Assembly (NCBI RefSeq): GCF_022374895.2
Contig: NZ_CP092423.2
Span: forward strand, 2,976,001-3,040,000
Source: Mycobacterium lentiflavum
Lineage (GTDB): Bacteria > Actinomycetota > Actinomycetes > Mycobacteriales > Mycobacteriaceae
DNA length: 64,000 bases
Direction: 5' to 3'
Part shown: piece after piece, positions 9,628 through 18,653 of the stretch
Layout of the letters: every line of letters begins with the position of its first letter
Position numbering within the stretch: the first letter of the stretch is position 1
Program-made: the position numbers and the translations under genes
Notes under the pieces: model-generated
Databases searched by the model: none
What the model was told of the DNA's origin: nothing
Seen by the model: the letters and a program-made list of their open reading frames with translations, nothing else

Positions 9628-11730
9628 GTGCACACCCTGGTTACCGACGCCACCGGCACACTCGGGCGGCTGGTTGCACGGCAGCTGATTGCTGCCGGAC
9701 ATTCGGTTACCGGCATTTCTGAGTACCCCGACGCCCGTCTGGACCCGGCGGTCGAGTTCGTCTGCGCATCGCTGAACGACTCCATCCTGCAAGAACTGGC
9801 CGACGAAGCCGACGCGGTGATCCATCTGGCCCCGATCGAACCCGATGCGCCCGGCACCGCGGGCATCAACGGTGTGGCGCACGTGACGCATGCGGCCGCG
9901 CGCGCCGGCGCGCGCCTGCTGTTCGTGTCCCAGGCCGCCGGGGCCGCCGACGTCTACCAGCCGGCCGAGGACCTGGTGTCCACGAGCCTGGGACCAAGCC
10001 TGATCATCCGGATCGCGCCGCCGGTGGGCCGCCAGCTCGACTGGATGGTGTGCCGCACGGTGGCCACCCTCCTGCGCACGAAGGTGTCCACGCAACCGAT
10101 ACGAGTGCTGCACCTCGACGACCTGGTGCGCTTTCTTGTCTTGGCGCTGAACACCGACCGCACCGGACTCGTGGATCTGGCGACTCCGGACACCACCAAT
10201 GTGGTGACCGCGTGGCGACTGTTGCGCGCCGTAGACCCCCGGTCGAGAAGTCATCGGATCCGCGGCTGGCCACAGCTGATTCCTTCGGTGGATATCGTTG
10301 CTGCCCAAGAGGATTGGCAGTTCGAGTTCGGCTGGCCGGCATTCGATGCGGTCGCCGACACCGCGCGCGGACTCGTCGGCCGCAAACTCGGCGCCGGAGG
10401 CGCGACCAGCCACGGCGTGCAGATGGCACTTCCGGTGGAGGTCATCCCGCGTCCCGCACCGTCGGACCAACTGCGCAGCGCCGCGCCCGAGGGCGTCGAG
10501 GGCGAGTTCGACGACCGCATCGATCCACGATTCCCGGTATTCGCCACCGACGGCCTCACCGAGGCGCTGCCCGGTCCGCTGACCCCGATCACCCTGGACG
10601 TGCAGTTGAGTGGACTGCGCACCGCCAGCCGGGTGCTGGGCCAGGCGCTGACGCTGGGCGGCGTGGTCGGCGACGAATGGGGCAGCAGGGCCATCGCGGT
10701 GTTCGGTCATCGCCCCTACGTCGGGGTCTCGGCCAACGTCGTCGCCGCCAGCCAGCTGCTCGGCTGGGATGACCAGGCCCTCGTCAAGCGCGCGTTGGTC
10801 GGTCAGCCGCAGGTCGCAGACGTGCTGCCATTCGGTCAGCCCCGGCTGGCGGCCGGAGCGCTCGGGTCGATCGCCAAGGCGGTCGCCACCACGCGATCGC
10901 TGGCCCTGATGCGTCATCTCAAGGCCGACACCCGGGCCTACAGCGCCGCCGCATACGCCGAACATGCCGATGCCACACACCTGGGTTTGTTGCCCGACCC
11001 GGGCCTGGGCGTACGAGTTCGGTTGCTGCGAGACCGCATTCACCAAGGCTGGATTCTCACGGCGCTGTGGTTGATCGACTCCGGAGTCACCGCGGCGGCA
11101 CTCGAATACACCGCGGCGGGCTCCCGCGTGCCCGGGATGAATGCGATCATGCAAAGCGACCGCGTCACCGGCGTGCTCGCCGAACTGACCGCGGCGCTGC
11201 GTGCCGACCCGCCACTGCGGGCGATGGCCGCCGCAGGCAACCTGGCCAGCATCCGTGCGCTGTCGCCCCCGACCGCCGCGTTGGTGGATGCCGCGATCGC
11301 GCAACTCGCGCACCGCGGGCCCGGAGCGGCCGAGCTGGCCAGCCGAGTCTTCGGCGACGACCCGGCGATGCTATTGGCCGGGGCCGCCGAAGCAGCTTGC
11401 GAGCCCACCGCATCTGATCCGCCCGCGACCCTGGTCCAGCGAATCGCCACCAACGCCCGCGTCTCACGCGAGCTCGCCCACGACACCACCCTGCGGTTCA
11501 CCCACGAGCTTCGAATGACGTTGCGCGAACTGGGCTCTCGGCGAGTCACGGCCGACCTGCTCGACGTCGTCGATGATGTGTATTACCTGACCTGCGATGA
11601 ACTGGTCACCATGCCGGCCGATGCCCGGCTGCGGATCAAACGCCGCCGCGCCGAACGGGAACGCCTGCAAGCCCAGTACCCGCCGGATGTCATCGACCAC
11701 GACTGGGCGCCGGTCGACCCGACGTCATGA
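9628..11730 (+). CDS. NAD-dependent epimerase-like N-domain fused to a PEP-utiliser-like helical C-domain (Rv1868-like)
   Basis: Protein of 700 residues. Residues 1 to about 240 form an extended-SDR/epimerase Rossmann domain (VTDATGTLGRLVARQL, then HLAPIEP and VSQAAGAADVY). It lacks an obvious YxxxK catalytic pair. The C-terminal third is helical and resembles the segment of PEP/pyruvate-utilising enzymes that precedes the swivelling histidine domain (RELGSRRV, then DVVDDVYYLTCDEL). No ATP-grasp or phosphohistidine motif is present. GTG at 9628 is preceded by a strong GGGGGAGGTGAG ribosome site. Length and position match Rv1868. Function is unknown; context suggests CoA or lipid metabolism. 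Confidence 0.8.
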   Translation: MHTLVTDATGTLGRLVARQLIAAGHSVTGISEYPDARLDPAVEFVCASLNDSILQELADEADAVIHLAPIEPDAPGTAGINGVAHVTHAAARAGARLLFVSQAAGAADVYQPAEDLVSTSLGPSLIIRIAPPVGRQLDWMVCRTVATLLRTKVSTQPIRVLHLDDLVRFLVLALNTDRTGLVDLATPDTTNVVTAWRLLRAVDPRSRSHRIRGWPQLIPSVDIVAAQEDWQFEFGWPAFDAVADTARGLVGRKLGAGGATSHGVQMALPVEVIPRPAPSDQLRSAAPEGVEGEFDDRIDPRFPVFATDGLTEALPGPLTPITLDVQLSGLRTASRVLGQALTLGGVVGDEWGSRAIAVFGHRPYVGVSANVVAASQLLGWDDQALVKRALVGQPQVADVLPFGQPRLAAGALGSIAKAVATTRSLALMRHLKADTRAYSAAAYAEHADATHLGLLPDPGLGVRVRLLRDRIHQGWILTALWLIDSGVTAAALEYTAAGSRVPGMNAIMQSDRVTGVLAELTAALRADPPLRAMAAAGNLASIRALSPPTAALVDAAIAQLAHRGPGAAELASRVFGDDPAMLLAGAAEAACEPTASDPPATLVQRIATNARVSRELAHDTTLRFTHELRMTLRELGSRRVTADLLDVVDDVYYLTCDELVTMPADARLRIKRRRAERERLQAQYPPDVIDHDWAPVDPTS

Positions 11731-11750
11731 TCGCTGCTCCTCGCGCCGGA

Positions 11751-12485
11751 CTAACTCACTAGATCCCGCACCGAGAGGGCGTTGCGGACGGCGTGGCCGC
11801 CCAGGTCGTTGTTGAAGTACATCCACACGTCCCTGCCCTCGTGGTCCCATGCGACGATCCGGTCTGCCCAGGACCGCAACTCGTCGTCCGGATAGGAACC
11901 GGTGTAGAGCGAATCGGGGTCTGGGCCGTGCATGCGGATGTAGACGAGATCGGTGGTGGCGCGCGGTATGCACGCCAAACCCGCACCACTCATCACCACG
12001 TACGCGGCGCGGTGGCGTTCCAGCAACTGGTAGACGGCTGGGTCGTCCCAGGACGGATGGCGCAACTCGACGGCCACCCGGATCGATCCCGGCACGAGAT
12101 CCAGGAACGAATCCAGTCGCGTCTCAGATGCACTGTCGCGCTGCAATTCTGGATGCACCTGGACCAACAGCACACCGTGATGGTCGCCCAGCAGGTGCCA
12201 ACACCGTTCGAACCGCTCGATCCAGGGCTCGGGCGAGCCCAGCCGGCGATAGTGGGTCAATCCGCGGTGGGCCTTGACCGACATCGTGAAGCCGGGCGAC
12301 AGTTGGTCGCGCCATCGGGTGAAGGTCGAATCCTTGGGCCAGCGGTAAAAGCTGGCGTTGAGTTCGACGGTGTCGAAAACCTCCGCGTATCGGGCGAGCC
12401 GGCGCGCGGATGCCGTTCCGCGCGGGTAGAGCACGTCGGCCCAGTGGTCGTAGGACCACCCCGAAGTGCCGATCCGAACGGTCAA
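11751..12485 (-). CDS. DUF72 (YecE-like) family protein
   Basis: Soluble TIM-barrel-type DUF72 protein of 244 residues. Family landmarks are the N-terminal IGTSGWSYDHW, the ELNASFYRWP segment, VKAHRGLTH, the LVQVHPELQ strand, VELRHPSW and the terminal YFNNDLGGHA. Biochemical role is not established for the family. The start is TTG at 12485, and the sequence TTGA overlaps the TGA stop of the upstream HhH gene, which indicates translational coupling. No ATG or GTG lies between the stop and the first conserved motif. Confidence 0.87.
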   Translation of the reverse strand: MTVRIGTSGWSYDHWADVLYPRGTASARRLARYAEVFDTVELNASFYRWPKDSTFTRWRDQLSPGFTMSVKAHRGLTHYRRLGSPEPWIERFERCWHLLGDHHGVLLVQVHPELQRDSASETRLDSFLDLVPGSIRVAVELRHPSWDDPAVYQLLERHRAAYVVMSGAGLACIPRATTDLVYIRMHGPDPDSLYTGSYPDDELRSWADRIVAWDHEGRDVWMYFNNDLGGHAVRNALSVRDLVS

Positions 12486-13126
12486 CCGGCCATCCTGCTA
12501 CACAACTCCTTGTCCAGCGACGCCCGGACGAGCGCGGCGGCCAACCGCGCGTTGGCCCGCGGCGCCAGTGCTCCCAGCTCGGCCGGTTCGGCGGGTAGCC
12601 CCAGCTTCTTCGCTGTCCCGGTGGCACGGTCGTCGAAGTACGGACGGACCCACGGCCACACGTCCTGCACCTCGCGCAGATAGATGTCGGCGCCGGTATC
12701 GCCAATTCCCTTGAATTCCTTTAGCATTCGCCTCGCTTGAGCGGCGTCCTGATGACTGCGCTCGGCGATTTCACGCAGATCGCCGAAGTACTCGTCGTCC
12801 ACCCGCTGCGCCATCTCGGTGAGCCGGGTGGCCGAACTTTCGTCGTAGCGCACGTAGTGCGCGCGGCCGAACGCGTCGATTATCTTGTGCCGGTCGGCCG
12901 CCAGGACCGCCTTGGGCGTGCGCAGGCCGGCCTTGAACAGCTCGCGCGCCCCACGCATCGCGATCGCGGCATCGATGGGCTTGCTGGCAAGCATGCTCAA
13001 CACCAGCAGTTGGAACAGCGGCATCGGTTTGTCGCCGATCCGGATTCCCGCCTCGTGCGCGTACGTGCTGCCGCCGGCCTTAAGCACGCGCCGCACCAGC
13101 TGCTTGGACCCGTCCGACTTGCTCAT
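12482..13126 (-). CDS. HhH-GPD-like endonuclease III superfamily protein
   Basis: Protein of 214 residues related to the helix-hairpin-helix GPD base-excision glycosylase superfamily. The hairpin is visible as LKEFKGIGDTGADIYLREV near residues 145-165, followed by a conserved tryptophan/proline segment. The classical catalytic lysine of bifunctional glycosylases and a C-terminal 4Fe-4S cysteine cluster are not evident, so a DNA glycosylase activity is not assured. ATG at 13126 is preferred over an upstream in-frame codon because it precedes a lysine-rich N-terminus similar to relatives. Overlaps the DUF72 gene by the TTGA junction. Confidence 0.75.
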   Translation of the reverse strand: MSKSDGSKQLVRRVLKAGGSTYAHEAGIRIGDKPMPLFQLLVLSMLASKPIDAAIAMRGARELFKAGLRTPKAVLAADRHKIIDAFGRAHYVRYDESSATRLTEMAQRVDDEYFGDLREIAERSHQDAAQARRMLKEFKGIGDTGADIYLREVQDVWPWVRPYFDDRATGTAKKLGLPAEPAELGALAPRANARLAAALVRASLDKELCSRMAG

Positions 13127-13162
13127 AGCTCGGCGCGTACCCGCCACGCGCGCCGGCAAACG

Positions 13163-13495
13163 TTACTTCGATGGCAGGCTGCCCGCGTACCCCACGCCGC
13201 GGTCAACCCAACTCGCAAGCTGGCGTTTGGTTTTCACGCCCTCGGCGGCCACCCGCAACCAGCCCCGGGCTTCGCGGCCGGCCATCACCATCGGGCTGAC
13301 GTGGGGGCGATCCAGCAGCTTGACCGTGTCCTCGGGCGGCACCCGCACCATCAATCCGCCCTTGCCGCTGGCCGCGACCGCCATGTTTCCGCCGACGAGA
13401 AATGCCAGCCCGCCGAACATCGCCTTCTCGTCGACCCCGCGCAGGGGTGCCAGCAATTCGCGGATCCGGTTGGCGAGTTCTAGGTCGTAGGCCAT
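13163..13495 (-). CDS. TfoX N-terminal domain protein
   Basis: Protein of 110 residues carrying only the TfoX N-terminal domain (KAMFGGLAFLVGGNMAVAAS, then LMVRVPPED). In gamma-proteobacteria the domain belongs to competence regulators, but stand-alone actinobacterial versions are uncharacterised, so no competence role is claimed. A TAGCGT hexamer ends 6 nt before the ATG, the leaderless pattern seen at other genes here. It lies 36 nt upstream of the HhH gene on the same strand. Confidence 0.85.
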   Translation of the reverse strand: MAYDLELANRIRELLAPLRGVDEKAMFGGLAFLVGGNMAVAASGKGGLMVRVPPEDTVKLLDRPHVSPMVMAGREARGWLRVAAEGVKTKRQLASWVDRGVGYAGSLPSK

Positions 13496-13501
13496 GTGTC
13501 G

Positions 13502-13507
13502 ACGCTA
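13502..13507 (-). promoter_or_regulatory. Putative -10 hexamer, leaderless start
   Basis: On the minus strand TAGCGT lies 6 nt before the ATG at 13495 of the TfoX-domain gene, with CGACAC between. No ribosome-binding site is seen. Confidence 0.45.
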
Positions 13508-13535
13508 ATCGTGTGCACCGACATTCGCGGCCGGG

Positions 13536-13925
13536 TCAGTCCAGGTCGACCCGAATGGTGAGCAGGTCGCTGCCCATCATGCGCACCACCGCGCTGTTGA
13601 GCCGCGGCAGATTGTCCAGCCGGCGCACCGCGTCATCGTCGGGCAACAGGTGAGCGGTGCCGTTTCGCCACTGCCCACCAAGGCGCAGCCGTACACCGGG
13701 GTTGGCCTTGATGTTGCGCACATAGTCCGAGTGCTCGCCGTGTTCGGAGACCATCCAGAACTGGTTGTCCACCACACGTCCGCCGACCGGGGTGCGGCGA
13801 GGCTGGCCGCTCTTGCGGCCAGTCGTTTCGAGCATGGTCACCGGCAATTGCCGACCGACCGGATTGACCACCAACCGTTGAACACGATGCACTACTTGCC
13901 GTTTGAGATCGCCGAGGCCGGTCAC
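13536..13925 (-). CDS. Deazaflavin (F420)-dependent nitroreductase family protein
   Basis: Compact split-barrel protein of 129 residues in the mycobacterial Ddn-like family (nitroreductase, deazaflavin-dependent). Typical elements are LETTGRKSGQPRRTPVGG near residue 30, the NIKANPGVRLRLGGQWR strand pair and the DDDAVRRLDNLP segment. Family members usually bind F420 and reduce quinones or small organics at the membrane. The start is GTG at 13925, whose GTGA overlaps the P450 stop codon, so the two genes are probably translationally coupled. A longer upstream open frame lies inside the P450 gene and is not used. Confidence 0.85.
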   Translation of the reverse strand: MTGLGDLKRQVVHRVQRLVVNPVGRQLPVTMLETTGRKSGQPRRTPVGGRVVDNQFWMVSEHGEHSDYVRNIKANPGVRLRLGGQWRNGTAHLLPDDDAVRRLDNLPRLNSAVVRMMGSDLLTIRVDLD

Positions 13926-15193
13926 GCCGTCGATTCTGCAATAGCCACAGGCCGGCCGCCAGGCCCGGGTGCGCGCGGCAGGTAATCCACCACCAGTTGA
14001 GTGGGCCCGGAAATCCCGGCGATCGGCTTCCAGGGGGCGTCGCCAACGCGGCGCGGACACGTCAGCATCTGCGCCAACGCGGCGAGCGCCTCCGCGAGCT
14101 CGACGCGGGCCAGGTGCGCGCCGAGGCAATAGTGATTGCCGCCACCGAACGTCAGCATCGCGGGCGGGCCATCGCGAGTGATGTCCAGGCGATCCGGTGC
14201 ATCGTATTTCGCAGGATCCCGGTTGGCTGCGGCGGTGTTGGCGAAAACCGGTGTGCCGGCAGGGATTATGAGACCACCCAGTGCCAGGTCCTCAGTGGGA
14301 ACGCGCAGCGTCTTCAAAATGATCGGCGAGTGGCGCATCACCTCCTCGACGGCCCGCGGGGCGAGCTCGGGATGTGCGGCGAGGCGGTCCCATTGGTCAG
14401 GATGGCCGCAGAATGCCTGTACGGCGGCTGACAACTGATTGCGGGTGGTGTCGGTCCCGCCGTTGAGCAGGATCAGGGCCAAGTTGACCAGTTCCTCGTG
14501 GGTGAGGCGGTCGCCTTGATCCTCGGCGCGGATCAGGTCCGATATCAGGTCATCGGACAGGTCGCGACGGCGCCGGGCGATCAAGTCGTCGAGGTATGCG
14601 TCGAACTCGTCCCAGGCCACCAGAATCTCGGTCGTGTGCGGCGCGACGTCCACGCCGAACGCATAGCCGATGTGATCGGCCCAGCCGGAGAACAACTGCC
14701 AGTCGGAGCGCGGTGCGCCGAGCATCGCGCAGATGATAGGCACCGGGTAAGGACGAGCGATCGCGGTGACGATGTCACAGCGACCAGCGTCGCGATGTGC
14801 GGCAATCAGTTCGGCGATGACCTCGACGCAGGCCTGGCGCATTCGATCGGCAGCGCGGGGGGTGAAGGCCCGTGAAACGAGTCGGCGCAGGCGATGGTGT
14901 TCGCGGCCGTCCAGGCTGATGATCAGCCGACACACCCGATCCCACACCGGTCCACCGGTGATTCCCTGGACGGCCAGGGCAAGTCCTCGCGGCATGGCGA
15001 AGCGAGAATCGCGCAGCACCGTGCGTACTAGGTCATAAGTAAGGACTTCGGGGCCAAAGGGTCCCAGCGCGAATGGGCCCTGCTCGCGGGCCCGCCGGAG
15101 CACATCGTGGACCTCATCGATCGTGCCGGCATCGTCGTAAGCGATCTCCGGGAGTTCGACCTGGTCCAGGGTCGGCAAAGCGTGGGTTGTCAT
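13922..15193 (-). CDS. Cytochrome P450
   Basis: Bacterial soluble P450 of 423 residues. The haem-ligand loop FGGGNHYCLGAHLARVE places the cysteine at about residue 356. The I-helix oxygen-activation motif reads LLNGGTDTTRN, and the K-helix ExxR and PERF-equivalent (YDAPDRLDITRD) are present. ATG at 15193 is supported by an AAGGAG ribosome site and was chosen over 60 nt of upstream open frame. The substrate is unknown. The gene is divergent from the 1099-aa regulator and coupled to the F420-type reductase, which could be linked in function. Confidence 0.9.
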   Translation of the reverse strand: MTTHALPTLDQVELPEIAYDDAGTIDEVHDVLRRAREQGPFALGPFGPEVLTYDLVRTVLRDSRFAMPRGLALAVQGITGGPVWDRVCRLIISLDGREHHRLRRLVSRAFTPRAADRMRQACVEVIAELIAAHRDAGRCDIVTAIARPYPVPIICAMLGAPRSDWQLFSGWADHIGYAFGVDVAPHTTEILVAWDEFDAYLDDLIARRRRDLSDDLISDLIRAEDQGDRLTHEELVNLALILLNGGTDTTRNQLSAAVQAFCGHPDQWDRLAAHPELAPRAVEEVMRHSPIILKTLRVPTEDLALGGLIIPAGTPVFANTAAANRDPAKYDAPDRLDITRDGPPAMLTFGGGNHYCLGAHLARVELAEALAALAQMLTCPRRVGDAPWKPIAGISGPTQLVVDYLPRAPGPGGRPVAIAESTA

Positions 15194-15350
15194 AGGGACG
15201 CTCCTTGCAGTCGGTTCGGAGTCGACTATCCGGACTCGACGTGGCTGGGGCATCGGCCGAATTACCTATCCGCACCCCGAGTGTCTGAGGGAGCCGCGTC
15301 AGCAATTTGGCTGATGAATTGTCATCGCAGCCTGGTGGATCGTGGCTAGC

Positions 15351-18300
15351 ATGAGCGAAATTGACGAAAGCGACCTGACTGTGGCCGAGATGTTGCCTAC
15401 GGGAACGGTGACGCTGTTGTTGGCAGACGTCGAAGGCTCTACTCGGCTGTGGCAAACCGTTCCCGACGAAATGGCGGACGCGGTCGCCCGACTGGATCAG
15501 GTGCTGGGTCGCATCGTTGCCGAGCATCGGGGGGTGCGGCCCGTCGAACAAGGCGAGGGCGACAGCTTTGTTCTGGCTTTCCGCCACGCCACGGACGCCG
15601 TCGCGTGTGCTCTGGCGTTGCAGCGCGAGCCGCTGGCGCCCATAAGGGTGCGCATCGGGGTGCACACCGGGGAAGTCCAGTTGCGCGACGAGGGCAACTA
15701 CATCGGATCGACCATCAACAAGGCGGCGCGGCTGCGCGATCTCGCGCATGGCGGACAGATCGTGCTGTCGGGCGCGGCCACCGAGCTGGCGGCCGACTGT
15801 CTTCCGCCGAACGCGTGGTTGATTGAACTGGGCACGCACCGGCTACGCGACCTGCCACGCGCCGAACGGGTAGTGCAGCTGTGCCATCCAGATATCAGTG
15901 TCGAGTTCCCGCCGCTGCGGGTGGCCGAGGACGCAGTCACCGGTCGGCTGCCCGTCCAGTTGACCAGCTTTATCGGCCGAGGTGACGAGCTTGGCGAGCT
16001 GCGGAATCTCCTGTCGGACAACCGTCTGCTCACCCTGACCGGGGCCGGCGGGGTCGGCAAGACCCGGCTGGCGCTCGAGCTAGCCGCGGCGGTAGCCGGC
16101 GAATTCCCCGGCGGCGCCTGGTGTGTCGACCTGGCGCCGATCCCCCACCCGGACGTGATCGCGGTGACGGTCGCGCTCGCGCTCGGCTTGCCCGACCAAC
16201 CGGGAATATCCACCCTCGACAACATCGTGCGGTTCATCGGCGACCGCACGATCCTGCTGGTGGTGGACAACTGCGAACACCTGCTCGACGGAACCGCCTC
16301 GGTCATCACCGAACTGCTGGGCCGGTGCCCGAACCTGAAAGTGCTGGCCACCAGTCGCGAGCCCCTCGCGGTTGCGGGCGAGGTGAGCTGGCGCGTGCCG
16401 TCGCTGTCGGTCGACGACGACGCCGTCGCCCTGTTCACCGACCGCGCGAAACGCGTGCGGCCGAACTTCCGCGTCACCGACGACAACCTCGCCGTCGTGC
16501 GCGAGCTGTGCCGCCGGCTCGACGGCCTGCCGCTGGCCATCGAGCTGGCCGCCGCGCGGGTGCGCGCTTTGTCGCTACCCGAGATCATCGCGGGCCTCAA
16601 CGACCGCTTCCGATTACTCACCGGCGGCTCCCGCACGGCGGTGCGTCGACAGCAGACGCTGCACGCCTCCGTCGACTGGTCGCACACCCTGCTGACCGAC
16701 GAGGAGAGAAGCCTTTTTCACAGCACGGCGGTGTTCGCGGGCGGATTCGATTTGGACGCAGCGTCTTTCGTGTGCGCGGAGGGCCGCGCCGAGCGGTTCC
16801 ACGTCGTCGACCAACTGACCCTGCTGGTCGACAAGTCACTGGTGGTCGCCGAGGAAGGACGGCTGGGCACGCGCTACCGGCTGCTGGAGACGATCCGCCA
16901 GTACGCCCAAGAGCACCTTGGCGCGTCGGGGCAGGCCGATGCGGTGCGGGAGCGACATCGCGATTACTACCTCGCGATGGCCACTGCCCTCGACGCCCCG
17001 CAACGCACCGACTACGAGCACCGCCTCGACCAAGTGGAAGTCGAGATGGACAACCTGCGGGCCGCTTTGGGATGGTGCCTGGAGACCCGCGCCATCGGGC
17101 CGGCACTGACACTGGCCTCCGCGCTGTTCCCGCTCTGGCGCTCACGGCTGCGCATCTGGGAGGGCAAGTCGTGGTTCGACACCGTGTTCGCCGAAAAGTC
17201 GTCCGACGGTGACCACGCTGTAGACCGGACGGTATGGGCACGCGCGCTGGCCGATGCCGCGGCGCTGGGTGCTTGGCTCGGTGCCCTCGACAATATGCAA
17301 CGCGCCGAGCGGGCGCTGGCGATCGCCCGCGAGGTCGACGACCCGGCCCTGCTGACCCGCGTGCTGACCTCGTATGGGTTGGTCGCCGGATGGAGCGCGG
17401 TCGGCGGAACCGCGACGCAGGCTTGTTTCGATGAGGCCGGCCGCCTCGCCCGGGAGCTTGGGGACTGGTGGGGGCTCAGCCAAATCTATGCCTGGCAGGC
17501 CTATTCGGCCGTCGGTGTCGGCGACGCGCGCGCGGCGCGCGCCGCGGCCGAACAGGGCCGAGACGTCGCCGAGTCGATCGGAGACGCGGGCGCCGCCCGG
17601 GAATGCCTGCTGAGTCTGGGATGGGCGCTGCTGATGGAGGCGGATATCCCGGGCGCGGTGGCCCAGTTTCAGAAGCTTCTAGCGCAGGTGGAGGCGGCTC
17701 GAGCGCTGTTCCTGCTGCCCGCCTGCTTACACGGTCTCGGGTTGGCGCTCGCCTATGCCGGCCGGATCGACGAGGCCCGCCTGGCTTCGCGTGCCGCGAT
17801 GGCCGCCGAAGCCGATCGCGACGGGGTGTCTCCGCAGGGCATCGGCCATTCGGCGCTGGCAGCGGCCGAGCTGGCGGCGGGGGACGCCCGGGCCAGTCTG
17901 GATGCGAGCGAGACTGCGCGGCAACAGATGTCCGCCCAGAAAGTCCTGGCCGCCGGCCAAGGGGCCCGCACCGCCGACGCCGCGCTGGCCACCGGCGATC
18001 TGACCGCCGCGCGAACCTGGGCCGACGAGGCGGTGTCGATGACCACCGGCTGGCACCTCGCGTACGCGCTCATCGTCCGGGCTCGCACCTCGCTGATCGA
18101 GGGCCGGCCCTCAGACGCGGTTCGGGATGCGAGGCAGGCGCTTTCGTGCACGGCAGAGTGCGGGACGTATCTCAATGTGCCTGACGCAGTCGAATGCCTT
18201 GCCGCTGCCGTCAGTCATCAAGGCGCGCTCGGCGACGCCGTACGACTACTGGCGGCCACCGCTGCGATCCGGCTGCGGTGCGGGTTGGTTCGGTTCAAGA

Positions 18301-18650
18301 TCCGCGACGAGGACTATGCCGCCTTGCTGGACTCGCTGCGGGAATCTTTAGCGCCTGACGAATTCGAGTCCGAATGGTCCGCGGGCGAGGCCATGAGTAT
18401 CGACGACGTGGTCGCATACGCGGTCCGGGGCCGAGGCGCGCGCCAGCGTCCCGATTCGGGATGGGCATCGCTGACGCCTGCGGAACTGGACGTCGTGCGG
18501 TTCGTGTGTGAGGGGCTGGGCAACAAGGAGATTGCCGCGCGGCTGTTAATCTCCCCGCGGACCGTTCAGGCCCACTTGTCGCACGTTTTCACCAAGCTCG
18601 GCCTGTCCTCCCGCGTTCAGCTTGTGCAGGAGGCGGCCAAGCATGGGTAG
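15351..18650 (+). CDS. LuxR-type regulator with N-terminal class III cyclase and NTPase domains
   Basis: Giant regulator of 1099 residues. A class III nucleotide cyclase domain (about 15-190) has both metal aspartates (LLLADVEGST, GEGDSF) and the NKAARL asparagine/arginine pair. Where the purine-specifying Lys-Asp pair is expected it shows Gln (EQGEGD) and Asn (NYIGS), as I recall for Rv0386 of M. tuberculosis. An NB-ARC-like NTPase follows, with Walker A GAGGVGKTRLA near 231 and Walker B LLVVDNCEH. A long TPR-like alpha region (about 560-1000) leads to a C-terminal LuxR helix-turn-helix (NKEIAARLLISPRTVQAHL). The signal sensed is unknown. It is divergent from the P450 gene. Confidence 0.9.
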   Translation: MSEIDESDLTVAEMLPTGTVTLLLADVEGSTRLWQTVPDEMADAVARLDQVLGRIVAEHRGVRPVEQGEGDSFVLAFRHATDAVACALALQREPLAPIRVRIGVHTGEVQLRDEGNYIGSTINKAARLRDLAHGGQIVLSGAATELAADCLPPNAWLIELGTHRLRDLPRAERVVQLCHPDISVEFPPLRVAEDAVTGRLPVQLTSFIGRGDELGELRNLLSDNRLLTLTGAGGVGKTRLALELAAAVAGEFPGGAWCVDLAPIPHPDVIAVTVALALGLPDQPGISTLDNIVRFIGDRTILLVVDNCEHLLDGTASVITELLGRCPNLKVLATSREPLAVAGEVSWRVPSLSVDDDAVALFTDRAKRVRPNFRVTDDNLAVVRELCRRLDGLPLAIELAAARVRALSLPEIIAGLNDRFRLLTGGSRTAVRRQQTLHASVDWSHTLLTDEERSLFHSTAVFAGGFDLDAASFVCAEGRAERFHVVDQLTLLVDKSLVVAEEGRLGTRYRLLETIRQYAQEHLGASGQADAVRERHRDYYLAMATALDAPQRTDYEHRLDQVEVEMDNLRAALGWCLETRAIGPALTLASALFPLWRSRLRIWEGKSWFDTVFAEKSSDGDHAVDRTVWARALADAAALGAWLGALDNMQRAERALAIAREVDDPALLTRVLTSYGLVAGWSAVGGTATQACFDEAGRLARELGDWWGLSQIYAWQAYSAVGVGDARAARAAAEQGRDVAESIGDAGAARECLLSLGWALLMEADIPGAVAQFQKLLAQVEAARALFLLPACLHGLGLALAYAGRIDEARLASRAAMAAEADRDGVSPQGIGHSALAAAELAAGDARASLDASETARQQMSAQKVLAAGQGARTADAALATGDLTAARTWADEAVSMTTGWHLAYALIVRARTSLIEGRPSDAVRDARQALSCTAECGTYLNVPDAVECLAAAVSHQGALGDAVRLLAATAAIRLRCGLVRFKIRDEDYAALLDSLRESLAPDEFESEWSAGEAMSIDDVVAYAVRGRGARQRPDSGWASLTPAELDVVRFVCEGLGNKEIAARLLISPRTVQAHLSHVFTKLGLSSRVQLVQEAAKHG

Positions 18651-18653
18651 CGG

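Noticed and set aside
9211..11313. A 700-codon open frame on the minus strand opposite the thiolase- and epimerase-like genes
   Set aside because: It is the GC-rich shadow of the plus-strand genes; its product is Gln/Arg/Gly-rich with no motif, and the plus-strand proteins match known families end to end.
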